DNA from: Allopusillimonas ginsengisoli
Lineage (GTDB): Bacteria; Pseudomonadota; Gammaproteobacteria; Burkholderiales; Burkholderiaceae_B
Direction of reading: 5' to 3'
NCBI RefSeq assembly: GCF_004153455.1
Contig: NZ_SDQE01000004.1
Span: forward strand, 170,213 to 234,212
Length of the DNA: 64,000 nucleotides
Positions 53,316 through 63,110 of this stretch are shown piece by piece; positions within the stretch are counted from its first letter, which is position 1, and each line of letters opens with the position of its first letter. The position numbers were made by a program, and so were the translations under genes. The notes beneath the pieces are model-generated. The model searched no databases. It was not told the origin of the DNA and saw only the letters and a program-made list of their open reading frames with translations.

Positions 53316-55703
53316 CTATTTATTTTCTGAATTATCGTATCGTTGCACGCTGCCGTCCAGCGCAGGCCGCGTATCGGCCAGCCGAGTCAGGAGAATGGAT
53401 ATACGTGCCCCACCCTCACGGCGATTGGATACATCGATCCTGCCGCCGTGTTCTTCCACGATTTTTTTAACTATAGCAAGTCCTAGCCCTGTACCGCCCG
53501 TCTTTGTCGTGACATACGGCTCAAACACCCGGGTAATCACTTGCGGCGCAAAGCCCGGGCCATTGTCGGACACGGTCAAACGCACGGCAGGCTGGTCGGC
53601 CCGGCCTTCGCTGGGCGTATGTGTCAAGCGGGTCTGAACAAAAATCCTGGCCTCTGACATCGGCTGCTCTTGTGTCGCGGCGTCACGCGCATTGGCCAAC
53701 AGATTGTGGATGATCTGGCGCAGTTGGGTGGGATCGCCCTCTATCTGCGGCAGGTCGGCATCGAAGCTAACCTCCATGCCTGGCGCGGGCACATGCACCC
53801 GCCCACCCTCGCCTGACGGATCCCATCCATACAGCGACAGCACATCACCCACCAGGGCGTTGATATCGATAGGCTGCATCTGGGCCGGCGGCGTACGCGC
53901 ATATTCGCGGAAGTCATCCACCATTTTCTTGAGCGAGGACACCTGATTGACGATGGTATTTGTCGAGCGCGTGACCATGGCCGCATCGTCTTCGCTGAGC
54001 CGTCCGTCCAGCTTCATGGCCAGGCGCTCGGCGGACAGCTGTATGGGTGTCAGCGGATTCTTGATCTCGTGCGCCAGCCGTCGCGCGACTTCGCCCCACG
54101 CGACAGTACGATTGGCGGAGATCACTTCGCTGATATCGTCGAACACGACCAGATAACCATTGCCGCGCCCATCAACGCTCAAATGCGTGCCGCGTGCAAG
54201 CAGGGTAACGACGTGTTTTTTTGTTTCGTTGTCCGTTGCCGCCTCCAGCGCCAGCTCGAATTGCTGCTGCCAGTACAGGCGCTCGGAGCCCACTGCGGCA
54301 TGCGCGGCAAACGCCTGGCGTATCAAATGCGCAAGTTCGAAGGCGCCGTCTACGGTTTCGAGCGGGCTGCCCTTGATCGACCGCAAGTCGACGCGCAGGA
54401 TGTCCTGCGCCCCATGGTTGAACATCGTAACCCGAAAGCCTTCGTCAAAAACCAGCACGCCCGAGGACATATGGCTGAGCACAGACTCCAGATATACGTT
54501 GGAACGCTCGAGCTGCTGACGATTGTTCTCGACCATGTGGCGTGCTTCGTCCAGTTGACGCGTCATGGCATTGAATGAACGCGTAAGCTGGCCAACCTCG
54601 TCTTTTTCGGGCGGCTCCGGCAGCGGCCGGTAATCGCCCACCCCTACCGCCTGTGTTCCTGCCGCAAGCGTCAACAGCGGCCGCACCAGGCGGCGCGACA
54701 CCGCCAGCGCGACAACCATGGCGGCAAACACCGCCAGAATCAAGGCCAGCGTCAGCGTAATGCCGTAGAGCTTGCGCAGGCCCAGTCGCGACAAGGCCAG
54801 CTCCTGGTAGTCGCGAAAGCCCTGCTGCACTTGATTGGCATTGCGGGCGATCTGTTCAGGCACAGCCTCGATCACCTGCAGCCAGCGGCTGTCGGACGAC
54901 ACGCCGAACGACGACGCCAGTCTGTCCGGCGTGGCGACCGGCACCACCACGCGCAGATGCAGTCCGGTTCCGGCGATGCCCCTGGTGTCGGGCTGCTCTG
55001 CCAGATCATCTGCCTCGGCCGCCGAGTAAGAGCGCGACACGCGCAGCTGGTTCATGACGCTGACAGGCGGCAGGTCAGGCAGCAACTGGCCATAGGCCGA
55101 TGATGAAAACGCGACCAGGCGCCCATTGCCGGTAAACACCATGGCTTCGGATACATCGCTGGTTTCGCGCAGGCGGGTGATGGCCAGCGCCATATCGGAA
55201 TCGCTTGAGTTCCCCAGGCGCGCCGCCATGTCCTTGGCGCGGCCGTTGAGGGATTCGAGCTGGGAGTCCAGCGCAGCGCGGCCCAGATTGAGCCCAGCCT
55301 CGAGCGCGCTGTCTACCCGGACGTTGAACCAGGACTCGATGGACCGCGACATGAACTGCACGGACAGCACATAGATGAGCGCGCCAGGCACTACACCGAT
55401 GAGCGCAAAATACAGGGCAAAGCGGGCAGTGATGCGCGCGCCGAACTGGCGCCTGCGCACTTGATTGGCCAGCCTGACGGCAAGCACCACCACCCACGAC
55501 ACCAGTGCCACGGCAAGCACGCCATTGAGCACCAGCAATGTGTCGTACTGCTGGGCATAGCGTGATGCGTTGGCCGTGGACCAGCCCAGCAACACGAGCA
55601 GGGCCAGCGCGCTACAGGCCGCGACAACAAGCGCCACCCGCAAGCTCCAGCGAACTAGTGCCGGGGCGCGTCGACGGAGATCGAAAAGGTGAAGTTTTTC
55701 CAT
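53316..55703 (-). CDS. ntrY: NtrY-like sensor histidine kinase
   Basis: A 795-residue membrane kinase. Hydrophobic segments near the N-terminus (about 22-45, 57-78, 95-112) precede a long extracytoplasmic sensor region. Another membrane segment (about 320-345) leads into HAMP (RRLVRPLLTLAAGTQ), PAS (YLESVLSHMSSGVLVFDEGF), the H-box LAHEIKNPLTPIQLSAERL and the ATPase boxes (LLANARDA, DNGPGF, GGTGLGLAIVK). This matches NtrY. Its first 49 bases overlap the end of the DUF4390 gene. Confidence 0.92.
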   Translation of the reverse strand: MEKLHLFDLRRRAPALVRWSLRVALVVAACSALALLVLLGWSTANASRYAQQYDTLLVLNGVLAVALVSWVVVLAVRLANQVRRRQFGARITARFALYFALIGVVPGALIYVLSVQFMSRSIESWFNVRVDSALEAGLNLGRAALDSQLESLNGRAKDMAARLGNSSDSDMALAITRLRETSDVSEAMVFTGNGRLVAFSSSAYGQLLPDLPPVSVMNQLRVSRSYSAAEADDLAEQPDTRGIAGTGLHLRVVVPVATPDRLASSFGVSSDSRWLQVIEAVPEQIARNANQVQQGFRDYQELALSRLGLRKLYGITLTLALILAVFAAMVVALAVSRRLVRPLLTLAAGTQAVGVGDYRPLPEPPEKDEVGQLTRSFNAMTRQLDEARHMVENNRQQLERSNVYLESVLSHMSSGVLVFDEGFRVTMFNHGAQDILRVDLRSIKGSPLETVDGAFELAHLIRQAFAAHAAVGSERLYWQQQFELALEAATDNETKKHVVTLLARGTHLSVDGRGNGYLVVFDDISEVISANRTVAWGEVARRLAHEIKNPLTPIQLSAERLAMKLDGRLSEDDAAMVTRSTNTIVNQVSSLKKMVDDFREYARTPPAQMQPIDINALVGDVLSLYGWDPSGEGGRVHVPAPGMEVSFDADLPQIEGDPTQLRQIIHNLLANARDAATQEQPMSEARIFVQTRLTHTPSEGRADQPAVRLTVSDNGPGFAPQVITRVFEPYVTTKTGGTGLGLAIVKKIVEEHGGRIDVSNRREGGARISILLTRLADTRPALDGSVQRYDNSENK

Positions 55704-56230
55704 GGGGTCGCAAGAGACCAGGCACTGCTGTTATAGGCGTCGACCCGAAACGGCCGGGCCAGCATAGAAGTATCGAGCCGCAACCGCAGGCGGCCCACGT
55801 ATTGTTGATCCAGATCGAGCTGATCGATGTCGGCAACCGCCCAGCCCCGAATATTGCGCACCAGGGAGAGCGCGTCTTCGAGGGATGATTCCGGCATGGA
55901 GAGGTCGCCCGTGCCAGCGCGCCACTGGCGCGTCAGGGCGTTGTAGACAATGCGCCAGGTAAGCTCTTCGTCCACGACTTTCTTGTCAAACCACCACCAG
56001 CGCTTGGAGACAATTTCGAGATCAGCAGTGAAATAGATAGGCACGCCTTTCTGGGCCACATTACGCAGATCGCCGGTGACGTTCAGATCGATATCCGCGT
56101 CGATGTACAGCTTGCCATCGCGCACGACCGGCTCGACCCGCGTCACTTGCTCGCCCGCCACGGGCGCATCCGTGTCCGCGTGGGCCACCAGAAAGACAGA
56201 CAGCAGCACAGGGAGCAAAAATCGCAGCAT
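55655..56230 (-). CDS. DUF4390 domain periplasmic protein
   Basis: A 191-residue protein with a signal peptide (RFLLPVLLSVFLVAHA) and a beta-rich domain typical of DUF4390: VRDGKLYIDADIDLNVTGDL, GVPIYFTADLEIVSKRWWWFDK, LTWRIVYNALTRQW and the C-terminal WKNFTFSISVDAP. The family is found almost only in Betaproteobacteria between rsmB and ntrY; function unknown, perhaps part of the NtrY signal path (inference). Start at 56230 is preceded by a GGTGGG site. Its 3' end overlaps ntrY by 49 bp. Confidence 0.85.
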   Translation of the reverse strand: MLRFLLPVLLSVFLVAHADTDAPVAGEQVTRVEPVVRDGKLYIDADIDLNVTGDLRNVAQKGVPIYFTADLEIVSKRWWWFDKKVVDEELTWRIVYNALTRQWRAGTGDLSMPESSLEDALSLVRNIRGWAVADIDQLDLDQQYVGRLRLRLDTSMLARPFRVDAYNSSAWSLATPWKNFTFSISVDAPRH

Positions 56231-56274
56231 CAACCCACCGACAGACAAACAGCCAAAGCGCTATTTTTGACGAC

Positions 56275-57732
56275 TCACGCTTTCTTGGCAAACAAGGCAT
56301 AGAAAAAACCATCCTGCGTTACCTTCTCTCCGTCCGGCAAAGGCAGCATCTGGCCGGGTGCGTCAAGCCGGCTGGCGTCGGCATGGCGCTTTGCGAACTG
56401 TACAGCCTGCAGCTCGCCTTCTTGCGGAAAAATGGAACAGGTTGCGTACAGCAGATGGCCTCCAGGCCTGACAGTCTGCCACAGCGCATCGACAATGCGG
56501 CCTTGCAGGGCCGCGGTGCGCGGGATATCCCGTTCCCGCCGCAACCAGCGGATATCCGGATGACGGCGCAGCACACCCGACGCCGTGCAGGGTACATCGG
56601 CCAGCACCGCGTCATAAGCTTGGCCATCCCACCACGCCGACAGATCAGCGGCATCGGCGCACACCATCTGAACCGACGGCCCATCCAGCCCAAGCCGCTG
56701 CAGGTTCTGCCGCACGCGCTCCAGCCGCTGCGCGTCCGCGTCCAGGGCCGTCAACTCAACGTCGACACGCTCCAGTATATGGGCAGTTTTGCCGCCAGGC
56801 GCAGCGCAGGCGTCCAATACGCGCATGCCCGGCTGCAACGGCAGCAGCCGCGCCGCCTTCTGGGCAGCCAGATCCTGCACCGACCACCAACCCTGCTCGA
56901 AACCCGGAATCGCCTGCACCGGCCGCGGCGCGACCAGGGCCAGCGCATCGGGACCGGCCTGAAAGGCGTCTATTCCGGCCTCTTCGAGCGCCCGGAGCAT
57001 CTCCGCAACGCTGCTGCGCCGGACATTCACACGCAGAATCATAGGCCCGGGAAGGTTGGCGGCCTCGAGCAACTGCTCCCATTGCGCTGGGTAGGCGCGG
57101 CGCAGCTTCTCGATCCACCATTCGGGATGGTTGTAGAAAGCTTCCGGGTTTTGCCGCGCCTGCGTTAAAATGCTTGGTCTTTCGCGCAGAAAGGTTCTTA
57201 ACGTACCGTTCAGCAGCGCTTTGAATGGCCGCAGGCTGCGCTGGCTGTCCATCGCCTTGACGGCCTGGTCCACCACAGTATGGGGGGCATACACAGGCTG
57301 GTAGCGGCGCGGGTCGCCGGGGCGGGAAGCATCATCCCTGTGCTGGCTGGTGCGATCGGGCCGCCTGCCACGCGGCGCATCGCCCGGCAAAGCGCCCTCG
57401 GGGCCCTGTCCGTCGGCCGCAGCGTATTCCGCCGCGGTGTCCAACAGGGCCAGGGCCACCAGAAGCATGGCGTCAACCAAGGCATCGGGCGGCTGTCGCC
57501 GCACCAGTATTTGTTTGATTTCACGCGCCAGCCCGAGCTGGCGCATGGTATGAAAAGCCACCGCCTGCGCGGGCGCTCGTAATGCAGAAGGCGTGGTTGC
57601 CAGGCTGTCGGACAAAGACCGCCCTGCCAGCACGGCGCGCACATTGTGCGCGCTGGCCAGCATGATGTCGCTCAATGCCTCGCTGTGGGCTTGCTTGCTA
57701 GGATTTTCTGGCACAACTCTTACAACCTGCAT
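56275..57732 (-). CDS. rsmB: 16S rRNA (cytosine967-C5)-methyltransferase RsmB
   Basis: A 485-residue RNA m5C methyltransferase. An N-terminal NusB-like RNA-binding region (about 25-180) is interrupted by an Arg/Asp/Pro/Gly-rich insert of about 45 residues (GALPGDAPRGRRPDRTSQH). The catalytic domain has VLDACAAPGGKTAHILE, the release cysteine in VPCTASGVLRRHPDIRW and the nucleophile cysteine in YATCSIFPQE. It leads the minus-strand operon rsmB-DUF4390-ntrY-ntrX and diverges from rimO. Confidence 0.95.
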   Translation of the reverse strand: MQVVRVVPENPSKQAHSEALSDIMLASAHNVRAVLAGRSLSDSLATTPSALRAPAQAVAFHTMRQLGLAREIKQILVRRQPPDALVDAMLLVALALLDTAAEYAAADGQGPEGALPGDAPRGRRPDRTSQHRDDASRPGDPRRYQPVYAPHTVVDQAVKAMDSQRSLRPFKALLNGTLRTFLRERPSILTQARQNPEAFYNHPEWWIEKLRRAYPAQWEQLLEAANLPGPMILRVNVRRSSVAEMLRALEEAGIDAFQAGPDALALVAPRPVQAIPGFEQGWWSVQDLAAQKAARLLPLQPGMRVLDACAAPGGKTAHILERVDVELTALDADAQRLERVRQNLQRLGLDGPSVQMVCADAADLSAWWDGQAYDAVLADVPCTASGVLRRHPDIRWLRRERDIPRTAALQGRIVDALWQTVRPGGHLLYATCSIFPQEGELQAVQFAKRHADASRLDAPGQMLPLPDGEKVTQDGFFYALFAKKA

Positions 57733-57782
57733 CTGTTCGCTGTGTACCGGACTTTATCATCAATTCGAATCGCGCCACCCGC

Positions 57783-57788
57783 TAAAAT
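57783..57788 (+). promoter_or_regulatory. possible -10 box of rimO
   Basis: TAAAAT (5 of 6) lies 39 bases before the rimO ATG; no good -35 hexamer is seen. A small GAGCC/GGCTC hairpin and an AACGAGG ribosome site occupy the leader. Confidence 0.3.
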
Positions 57789-57827
57789 CCTTTTCTTTAC
57801 CGAGCCTGCCGGCTCAACGAGGTTTAT

Positions 57828-59150
57828 ATGAGTTCCCCAAAAGTCGGTTTTGTCAGCCTGGGATGCCCCAAGGCGCTGGTCGATTCCGAGCGCATCCTGA
57901 CGCAACTGCGCACCGAAGGCTATGCCATCACGCCCGACTACGATAACGCCGACGTGGTGGTGGTCAATACCTGTGGCTTTATCGACAGCGCCAAGGCGGA
58001 ATCCCTGGACGCCATCGGCGAAGCCATTGCCGAGAACGGCAAGGTCATCGTCACAGGCTGCATGGGGGTTGAAGAATCTCTGATCCGGGACGTGCATCCC
58101 GCCGTCCTGGCCGTCACAGGCCCTCAGCAATACGAACAGGTGGTGCGCGCGGTGCACGAAGCCGCGCCGCCCAATCTCCAGCATGATCCCTACATCGATC
58201 TGGTGCCTCCCCAAGGCATCAAGCTCACTCCGCGCCACTACGCTTACCTGAAAATCTCCGAAGGCTGCAACCATCGCTGCAGCTTCTGTATCATCCCCTC
58301 GATGCGTGGCAATCTCGTCAGCCGTCCTATCGGCGACGTCATGGGAGAGGCCGAACGCCTGGTCAAGGCGGGCGTCAAGGAACTGCTGGTCATCTCGCAA
58401 GACACCAGCGCCTACGGCGTTGATGTCAAGTTCCGCAGCGGCTTCTGGAACGGCCGCCCGATCAAGACGCACATGACCCAACTGTCCGCCGCGCTGGCTG
58501 GCTTTGGCGTCTGGACGCGTCTGCATTACGTCTATCCTTACCCCCATGTGGACGAGGTGATTCCCCTGATGGCAGACGGCAAGATACTGCCTTATCTGGA
58601 CATCCCCTTCCAGCATGCCAGCCCACGCATTCTCAAGGCCATGAAGCGCCCTGCCTTCGAAGATCGTACGCTGGCGCGCATCAAGTCCTGGCGTCAGGCC
58701 TGTCCCGACCTGACACTGCGCTCCACCTTTATCGTGGGCTTTCCCGGCGAAACCGAAGAAGAGTTCCAGTACCTGCTGGATTGGATGACCGAGGCCCAAC
58801 TGGATCGCGTGGGCTGTTTCCAGTATTCACCCGTCGAAGGCGCCCGCGCCAATGATTTGCCCGATCAGGTGCCCGATGAAGTCAAACAAGAACGTTGGGA
58901 CCGTTTCATGGCGCATCAGCAGGCTATTTCCACCGCCAGGCTGGCGGCCAAGGTGGGGCGCGAAATCGACGTACTGATCGACGAAATAGACGAAGACGGG
59001 CCGGTTGGCCGCTCCAGCGCGGATGCGCCTGAAATCGATGGCAATGTCTTTGTCAGCACCGACCGGCGCCTGCAGCCTGGCGATATGGTCAAGGTGCGCG
59101 TCACCGATTCGGACGAATACGATTTGTACGGCGACGAGATCCAGGCCTGA
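57828..59150 (+). CDS. rimO: ribosomal protein S12 methylthiotransferase RimO
   Basis: A 440-residue radical-SAM methylthiotransferase modifying Asp88 of ribosomal protein S12. Three cysteines of the first cluster lie in the UPF0004 domain ([26 protein letters not shown]), the radical-SAM motif is CNHRCSFC, and a C-terminal TRAM domain (about 375-440) ends in [14 protein letters not shown]. Ribosome site AACGAGG precedes the ATG. The stop codon is inside a 9-bp hairpin shared with the end of dprA. Confidence 0.96.
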   Translation: MSSPKVGFVSLGCPKALVDSERILTQLRTEGYAITPDYDNADVVVVNTCGFIDSAKAESLDAIGEAIAENGKVIVTGCMGVEESLIRDVHPAVLAVTGPQQYEQVVRAVHEAAPPNLQHDPYIDLVPPQGIKLTPRHYAYLKISEGCNHRCSFCIIPSMRGNLVSRPIGDVMGEAERLVKAGVKELLVISQDTSAYGVDVKFRSGFWNGRPIKTHMTQLSAALAGFGVWTRLHYVYPYPHVDEVIPLMADGKILPYLDIPFQHASPRILKAMKRPAFEDRTLARIKSWRQACPDLTLRSTFIVGFPGETEEEFQYLLDWMTEAQLDRVGCFQYSPVEGARANDLPDQVPDEVKQERWDRFMAHQQAISTARLAAKVGREIDVLIDEIDEDGPVGRSSADAPEIDGNVFVSTDRRLQPGDMVKVRVTDSDEYDLYGDEIQA

Positions 59151-59160
59151 ACAGGCCTGG
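59141..59160. terminator. bidirectional hairpin between rimO and dprA
   Basis: CCAGGCCTG and CAGGCCTGG form a perfect 9-bp stem with a 2-base loop, followed by TTTAAA. It includes the rimO stop codon and ends one base before the dprA stop. Confidence 0.55.
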
Positions 59161-59161
59161 T

Positions 59162-60436
59162 TTAAACGGTGGCCCGCCGCAGGTAACGGCCGTCGCCCTG
59201 ACGGGCAACGACGCCGGCCATTTCGAGCTCAAGCAATGCGCGGTTCAGGGCAGTGATGTCCAGCCCGGTACGCGCCGCCAGTGTGTCCACATGCACAGGG
59301 TCGTGACCCAATGCGGCCAGGACATCGGATTCATTCCCTTGGGGGATGTAGGCGGGTGCATCCTCACCGGCATCATCCGTGGTGCGGACCTCAGCGCGCT
59401 GCCTGTGGCTGCGGGGCGAGCGATCGCCGGTGAGGGCGGATTCTACAGCCGCGCCGGCGCCGACCGTGCCGCCATCAGCGTCGCCCTGTCGTCCGGCCCT
59501 GCTTTCTTTGCTGACGAGGCCCGGCAGGCGACCCTGGGGCGTGCCAAGCTCTTCGAGAATGTCCTGCCCGGATTCAACCAGCCGGGCGCCCTGGCGAATC
59601 AGGGCATGGCAGCCGCGCGATAGCGGCGAATGTATGGAGCCCGGAATCGCAAACACCTCGCGGCCCGCTTCGCTGGCCAGCCGGGCGGTGATCAGCGAGC
59701 CGCTTTGCCTGGCGGCTTCTACCACCAGCACGCCCCGTGACAGCCCCGCCACAACGCGATTGCGCCGGGGAAAATGATGCTTGAGCCCGCGCGTACCCAT
59801 AGAAAACTCGGTGATCAGCACGCCGGATTCAGCAATCTGGTGGGCCAGCGCACGATTGCTGGCAGGAAAAACGATGTCAATGCCGGTTCCCAATACTGCG
59901 ACCGTGCCACCGCCTTGCGGCCCTGCCTGCATGGCGCCTTCGTGCGCGGCAGCGTCTATGCCCTGCGCCAATCCGCTGATAATGCACCAGCCCTGGCTGG
60001 CCAGATGTCGGGAGAACGCCCTGGCATTGTCTGTGCCGGCCGGCGTGGCGCTGCGCGCGCCTACCACCGCCAGGCCAGGCCGCTTCAGCAGGCCGGGATC
60101 GCCATTGGCATAAAAGAGCAGCGGAGGATCATGGGTTTCGAGCAGGGCCGGAGGATAGGCCGCGTCGGCAAGCGTAAGCAGATGATGGCGCGGGCTGTCC
60201 AGCCATGCCAGGGCAGCGTCAATGGCCTGTACGACTTGGTCTTCAGGTTCGCGCTTGAGCTGCGCCGCCATTTGCGAAGGCACGAGGCGTGCCAGGGCGG
60301 CGCCCGACGTCGCATAGATATCGTGAGGAAGGCCAATGGCGGCCAACAGGTTGCGCGCGGCGGACAGGGACAGCCCAGGCTCCATCGACAGGCGCAGCCA
60401 GGCGCGCAGCTCTTGTTCGGGTAGGGAAACAGGCAT
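59162..60436 (-). CDS. dprA: DNA-processing protein DprA (Smf)
   Basis: A 424-residue DprA that loads RecA on incoming single-stranded DNA during transformation. The Rossmann-like core has LAVVGARSATPAG, GWCIISGLAQGIDAAAHEGAM, VAVLGTGIDIVFP, LITEFSMGT and RRNRVVAGLSRGVLVVEAA. A poorly conserved linker (about 300-360) leads to a winged-helix DML1-like C-terminus ending GVVARQGDGRYLRRA. It is longer than average because of the linker. It diverges from def. Confidence 0.93.
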   Translation of the reverse strand: MPVSLPEQELRAWLRLSMEPGLSLSAARNLLAAIGLPHDIYATSGAALARLVPSQMAAQLKREPEDQVVQAIDAALAWLDSPRHHLLTLADAAYPPALLETHDPPLLFYANGDPGLLKRPGLAVVGARSATPAGTDNARAFSRHLASQGWCIISGLAQGIDAAAHEGAMQAGPQGGGTVAVLGTGIDIVFPASNRALAHQIAESGVLITEFSMGTRGLKHHFPRRNRVVAGLSRGVLVVEAARQSGSLITARLASEAGREVFAIPGSIHSPLSRGCHALIRQGARLVESGQDILEELGTPQGRLPGLVSKESRAGRQGDADGGTVGAGAAVESALTGDRSPRSHRQRAEVRTTDDAGEDAPAYIPQGNESDVLAALGHDPVHVDTLAARTGLDITALNRALLELEMAGVVARQGDGRYLRRATV

Positions 60437-60544
60437 GCGCTAGTGTGACATGAAATCAGGAACCAATAACGCCCGGCGAGGTCAAAATGTCAGCTTTGAT
60501 TTATCATATAAGCCTGATTTAGATCGAATTATCGGATTTTCCCA

Positions 60545-61057
60545 ATGGCTCTCCTTCCTATTCTCCAATATCCGGACGCGCGTCTGCACAAAGTCGCCAA
60601 GCCGGTACAGGTCGTTGACGATCGCATTCGTCAACTGGTTCGCGACATGGCAGAAACCATGTATGCGGCCCCGGGCGTAGGGCTGGCCGCCACGCAGGTC
60701 GATGTGCACGAGCGCGTTGTTGTCATCGACGTCTCCGAAGAAAGCAACGACCTGCTGGTACTCATCAACCCCGAGATCACCTGGAAAAGCGACGAAACCC
60801 AGGTGTACGAAGAAGGCTGCCTGTCCGTGCCTGGCGTCTACGACGAGGTCAAGCGCGCGGCCTGCATTCATGTCAAGGCCCTGAACGAACAGGGCGAAGC
60901 CTTCGAGTTCGACGCAGACGGCCTGCTGGCGGTGTGTGTACAGCACGAACTGGATCACCTGTTGGGCAAGGTGTTCGTCGAATATCTTTCCCAGCTCAAG
61001 CAGGGCCGCATCAAAACCCGCCTGCGCAAGCAGGAACGCGAGGCCCTGCGCGCCTGA
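60545..61057 (+). CDS. def: peptide deformylase
   Basis: A 170-residue metalloprotease that removes the N-formyl group from new proteins. The three signature motifs are present: [19 protein letters not shown] with the metal cysteine, and [12 protein letters not shown] with the metal histidines. Length is normal. fmt, which adds the formyl group to initiator tRNA, follows after 60 bases but is separated by a terminator-like hairpin. The gene diverges from dprA, and the ATG has no evident ribosome site. Confidence 0.96.
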   Translation: MALLPILQYPDARLHKVAKPVQVVDDRIRQLVRDMAETMYAAPGVGLAATQVDVHERVVVIDVSEESNDLLVLINPEITWKSDETQVYEEGCLSVPGVYDEVKRAACIHVKALNEQGEAFEFDADGLLAVCVQHELDHLLGKVFVEYLSQLKQGRIKTRLRKQEREALRA

Positions 61058-61090
61058 TCCAGCCTTTGCGCGCCCGGTCTTGCTATCATG

Positions 61091-61117
61091 GCTGATTCCA
61101 ACGAATCAGCTTTTTTT
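61091..61117 (+). terminator. intrinsic terminator ending at the fmt start codon
   Basis: GCTGATTC and GAATCAGC form a perfect 8-bp stem with a 4-base loop, followed by seven T that run straight into the fmt ATG at 61118. It is well placed to stop def transcripts and to control fmt. An in-frame ATG at 61088, just ahead of the stem, could start translation that runs through the hairpin. Confidence 0.7.
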
Positions 61118-62062
61118 ATGCGCATCATCTTTGCTGGCACGCCCGATTTCGCCCGGCAGGCCCTGCAGGCCTTACTCGCCGCGGGACACGACGTCCCCTT
61201 GGTCTTGACGCAGCCAGACCGACCCTCCGGGCGTGGCCTCAAGCTCACGCCCAGTCCGGTCAAACAGGCCGCCCAGGCGGCAGGGATCCCTGTAAGCCAG
61301 CCGCGCAGCCTGCGGCTGGACGGCAAATACCCCGACGATGCCCAGGAAGCCAAAGCGGCGCTCGAACAGGCCGCTCCGGCATTGATGGTCGTGGCCGCCT
61401 ACGGCCTGCTGCTGCCCCAATGGGTGCTCGACCTGCCTGCGCATGGCTGTTACAACATCCACGCGAGCCTGCTGCCGCGCTGGCGCGGCGCGGCGCCCAT
61501 ACAGCGCGCCATCGAGGCGGGCGATACCGAGACCGGCATCACCATCATGCAAATGGACATTGGCCTGGATACAGGCGACATGCTGCTGACCCGACGCGTG
61601 CCGATCAACGACCACCACACCGCCGCGCTGCTGCACGACGAGCTGGCCGAGGCAGGCGCTCAGGCCATTGTCGAGGCAATCCAGGCCCTGACAGACGGGA
61701 CGCTGACAGCCACTCCTCAGCCAGACGATGGCATTACTTATGCCGCCAAGCTGAACAAGGCGGAATCCCCGCTGGACTTCTCCCAGCCTGCCCACGCACT
61801 GGCACGCCGGGTGCGGGCCTTTAACCCTGTTCCAGGCTCCACGCTGCATTTGCCTGGCCTGCCGGAACCCGTCAAGGCCTGGCAGGCCGTCGCCCTGCCT
61901 GATGCGGCGCCTGCGGGCGCGACGCCGGGCAGTGTGTTGAACGCGAGCCCGCAAGGGATAGACATTGCCACGGCCGAGGGCATTTTGCGCATTACGGAGC
62001 TGCAAAAGTCAGGAGGCAAGCGCCAGACGGTGGATGTGTTTGTGCGCGGCTGGAATCACTGA
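61118..62062 (+). CDS. fmt: methionyl-tRNA formyltransferase
   Basis: A 314-residue enzyme that formylates Met-tRNA(fMet). The N-terminal formyltransferase fold has MRIIFAGTPDFARQAL, the catalytic NIHASLLPRWRGAAPIQRAI and the Asp in MQMDIGLDTGDMLL; the C-terminal OB-like domain is present. Start at 61118 (MRIIFAGT) agrees with the family; an in-frame ATG 10 codons upstream would encode MADSNESAFF through the terminator hairpin. Neither start has a ribosome site. Confidence 0.95.
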   Translation: MRIIFAGTPDFARQALQALLAAGHDVPLVLTQPDRPSGRGLKLTPSPVKQAAQAAGIPVSQPRSLRLDGKYPDDAQEAKAALEQAAPALMVVAAYGLLLPQWVLDLPAHGCYNIHASLLPRWRGAAPIQRAIEAGDTETGITIMQMDIGLDTGDMLLTRRVPINDHHTAALLHDELAEAGAQAIVEAIQALTDGTLTATPQPDDGITYAAKLNKAESPLDFSQPAHALARRVRAFNPVPGSTLHLPGLPEPVKAWQAVALPDAAPAGATPGSVLNASPQGIDIATAEGILRITELQKSGGKRQTVDVFVRGWNH

Positions 62063-62201
62063 GCTGCACACCTGGATTCGCTCCGGCGGCGAGGGCCTCT
62101 TGGCGGCACGGCACCCGGCCGCAACGCACGCTGTGGATGCCCTCTGGGCAAGGGCGGCATAAAATGCAGTATCAGAATACAAAACATGATAAGGAAGCGA
62201 C

Positions 62202-63110
62202 ATGTCTGTGCCAGATAAAGTAAAAATCGTCGAGGTCGCCCCCCGCGATGGGCTGCAGAACGAAAAAGAGTTCATCGATACGGCCATCAAGATAGAACTG
62301 GTCGACAGGCTGAGCGAGGCGGGTTTTCCCAATATCGAAGCAGCCTCCTTTGTTTCGCCCAAATGGGTTCCGCAGATGGCGGACGGCGCGCAGGTCATGG
62401 CGGGCATCACCCGCCGTCCGGGTACGATTTATTCCGCGCTGACGCCCAATCTTCGCGGCTTTGAGGCGGCGCTGGCTGCCGGGGTGGATGAAGTTGTGAT
62501 TTTCGGCGCGGCGAGCGAAGCCTTTTCGCAAAGAAACATCAACTGTTCGATTGCGGAATCGATCGCGCGCTTCGAACCGGTTGCCCAGGCGGCAAAAGAG
62601 GCTGGCCTGCGCCTGCGCGGCAGCATCAGCTGTTCGCTGGCCTGCCCCTATCAGGGCGAAACGCCGGTCGAATCAGTGGTCGATGTTGCGCGCCGCATGC
62701 TCGCGCTAGGCTGCGACGAGATCGATGTGGCCGACACCATCGGCACTGGCACCGCCAGGCGCGTGGGCGAGGTGATGCGCGCCGTCACGGAAATTGTTGA
62801 TCCCCGCCGTGTTTCAGGCCACTTTCACGATACCTATGGCCAGTCGCTGGCGAACATTCTGGCAGCCATGGAAGTCGGCATCAGCATTTTTCACAGCTCG
62901 GTGTCGGGGCTGGGCGGCTGCCCTTACGCCAAGGGCGCCACAGGCAATGTGGCCACGGAAGACGTGCTTTACATGATGCACGGGTTGGGCATCGACACTG
63001 GCGTGGATCTGGATGCCGTGGTGGACATCGGGCAGTGGATCTCGGGTCATATGGGGCGCAAGGGCTCTAGCCGCGCCGGGAATGCGCTTGCCGCGCGCAA
63101 GGCCGCATAA
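62202..63110 (+). CDS. hydroxymethylglutaryl-CoA lyase
   Basis: A 302-residue TIM-barrel lyase that splits HMG-CoA to acetyl-CoA and acetoacetate in leucine catabolism. Motifs: VEVAPRDGLQNEKEF at the start, DVADTIGTGTARRVGE, HFHDTYGQSLANI (metal histidines) and the lyase signature GLGGCPYAKGATGNVATED with its catalytic cysteine. Length is normal. AAGGAAG precedes the ATG. The stop overlaps the next start by one base. No other leucine-degradation genes are in view. Confidence 0.94.
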   Translation: MSVPDKVKIVEVAPRDGLQNEKEFIDTAIKIELVDRLSEAGFPNIEAASFVSPKWVPQMADGAQVMAGITRRPGTIYSALTPNLRGFEAALAAGVDEVVIFGAASEAFSQRNINCSIAESIARFEPVAQAAKEAGLRLRGSISCSLACPYQGETPVESVVDVARRMLALGCDEIDVADTIGTGTARRVGEVMRAVTEIVDPRRVSGHFHDTYGQSLANILAAMEVGISIFHSSVSGLGGCPYAKGATGNVATEDVLYMMHGLGIDTGVDLDAVVDIGQWISGHMGRKGSSRAGNALAARKAA

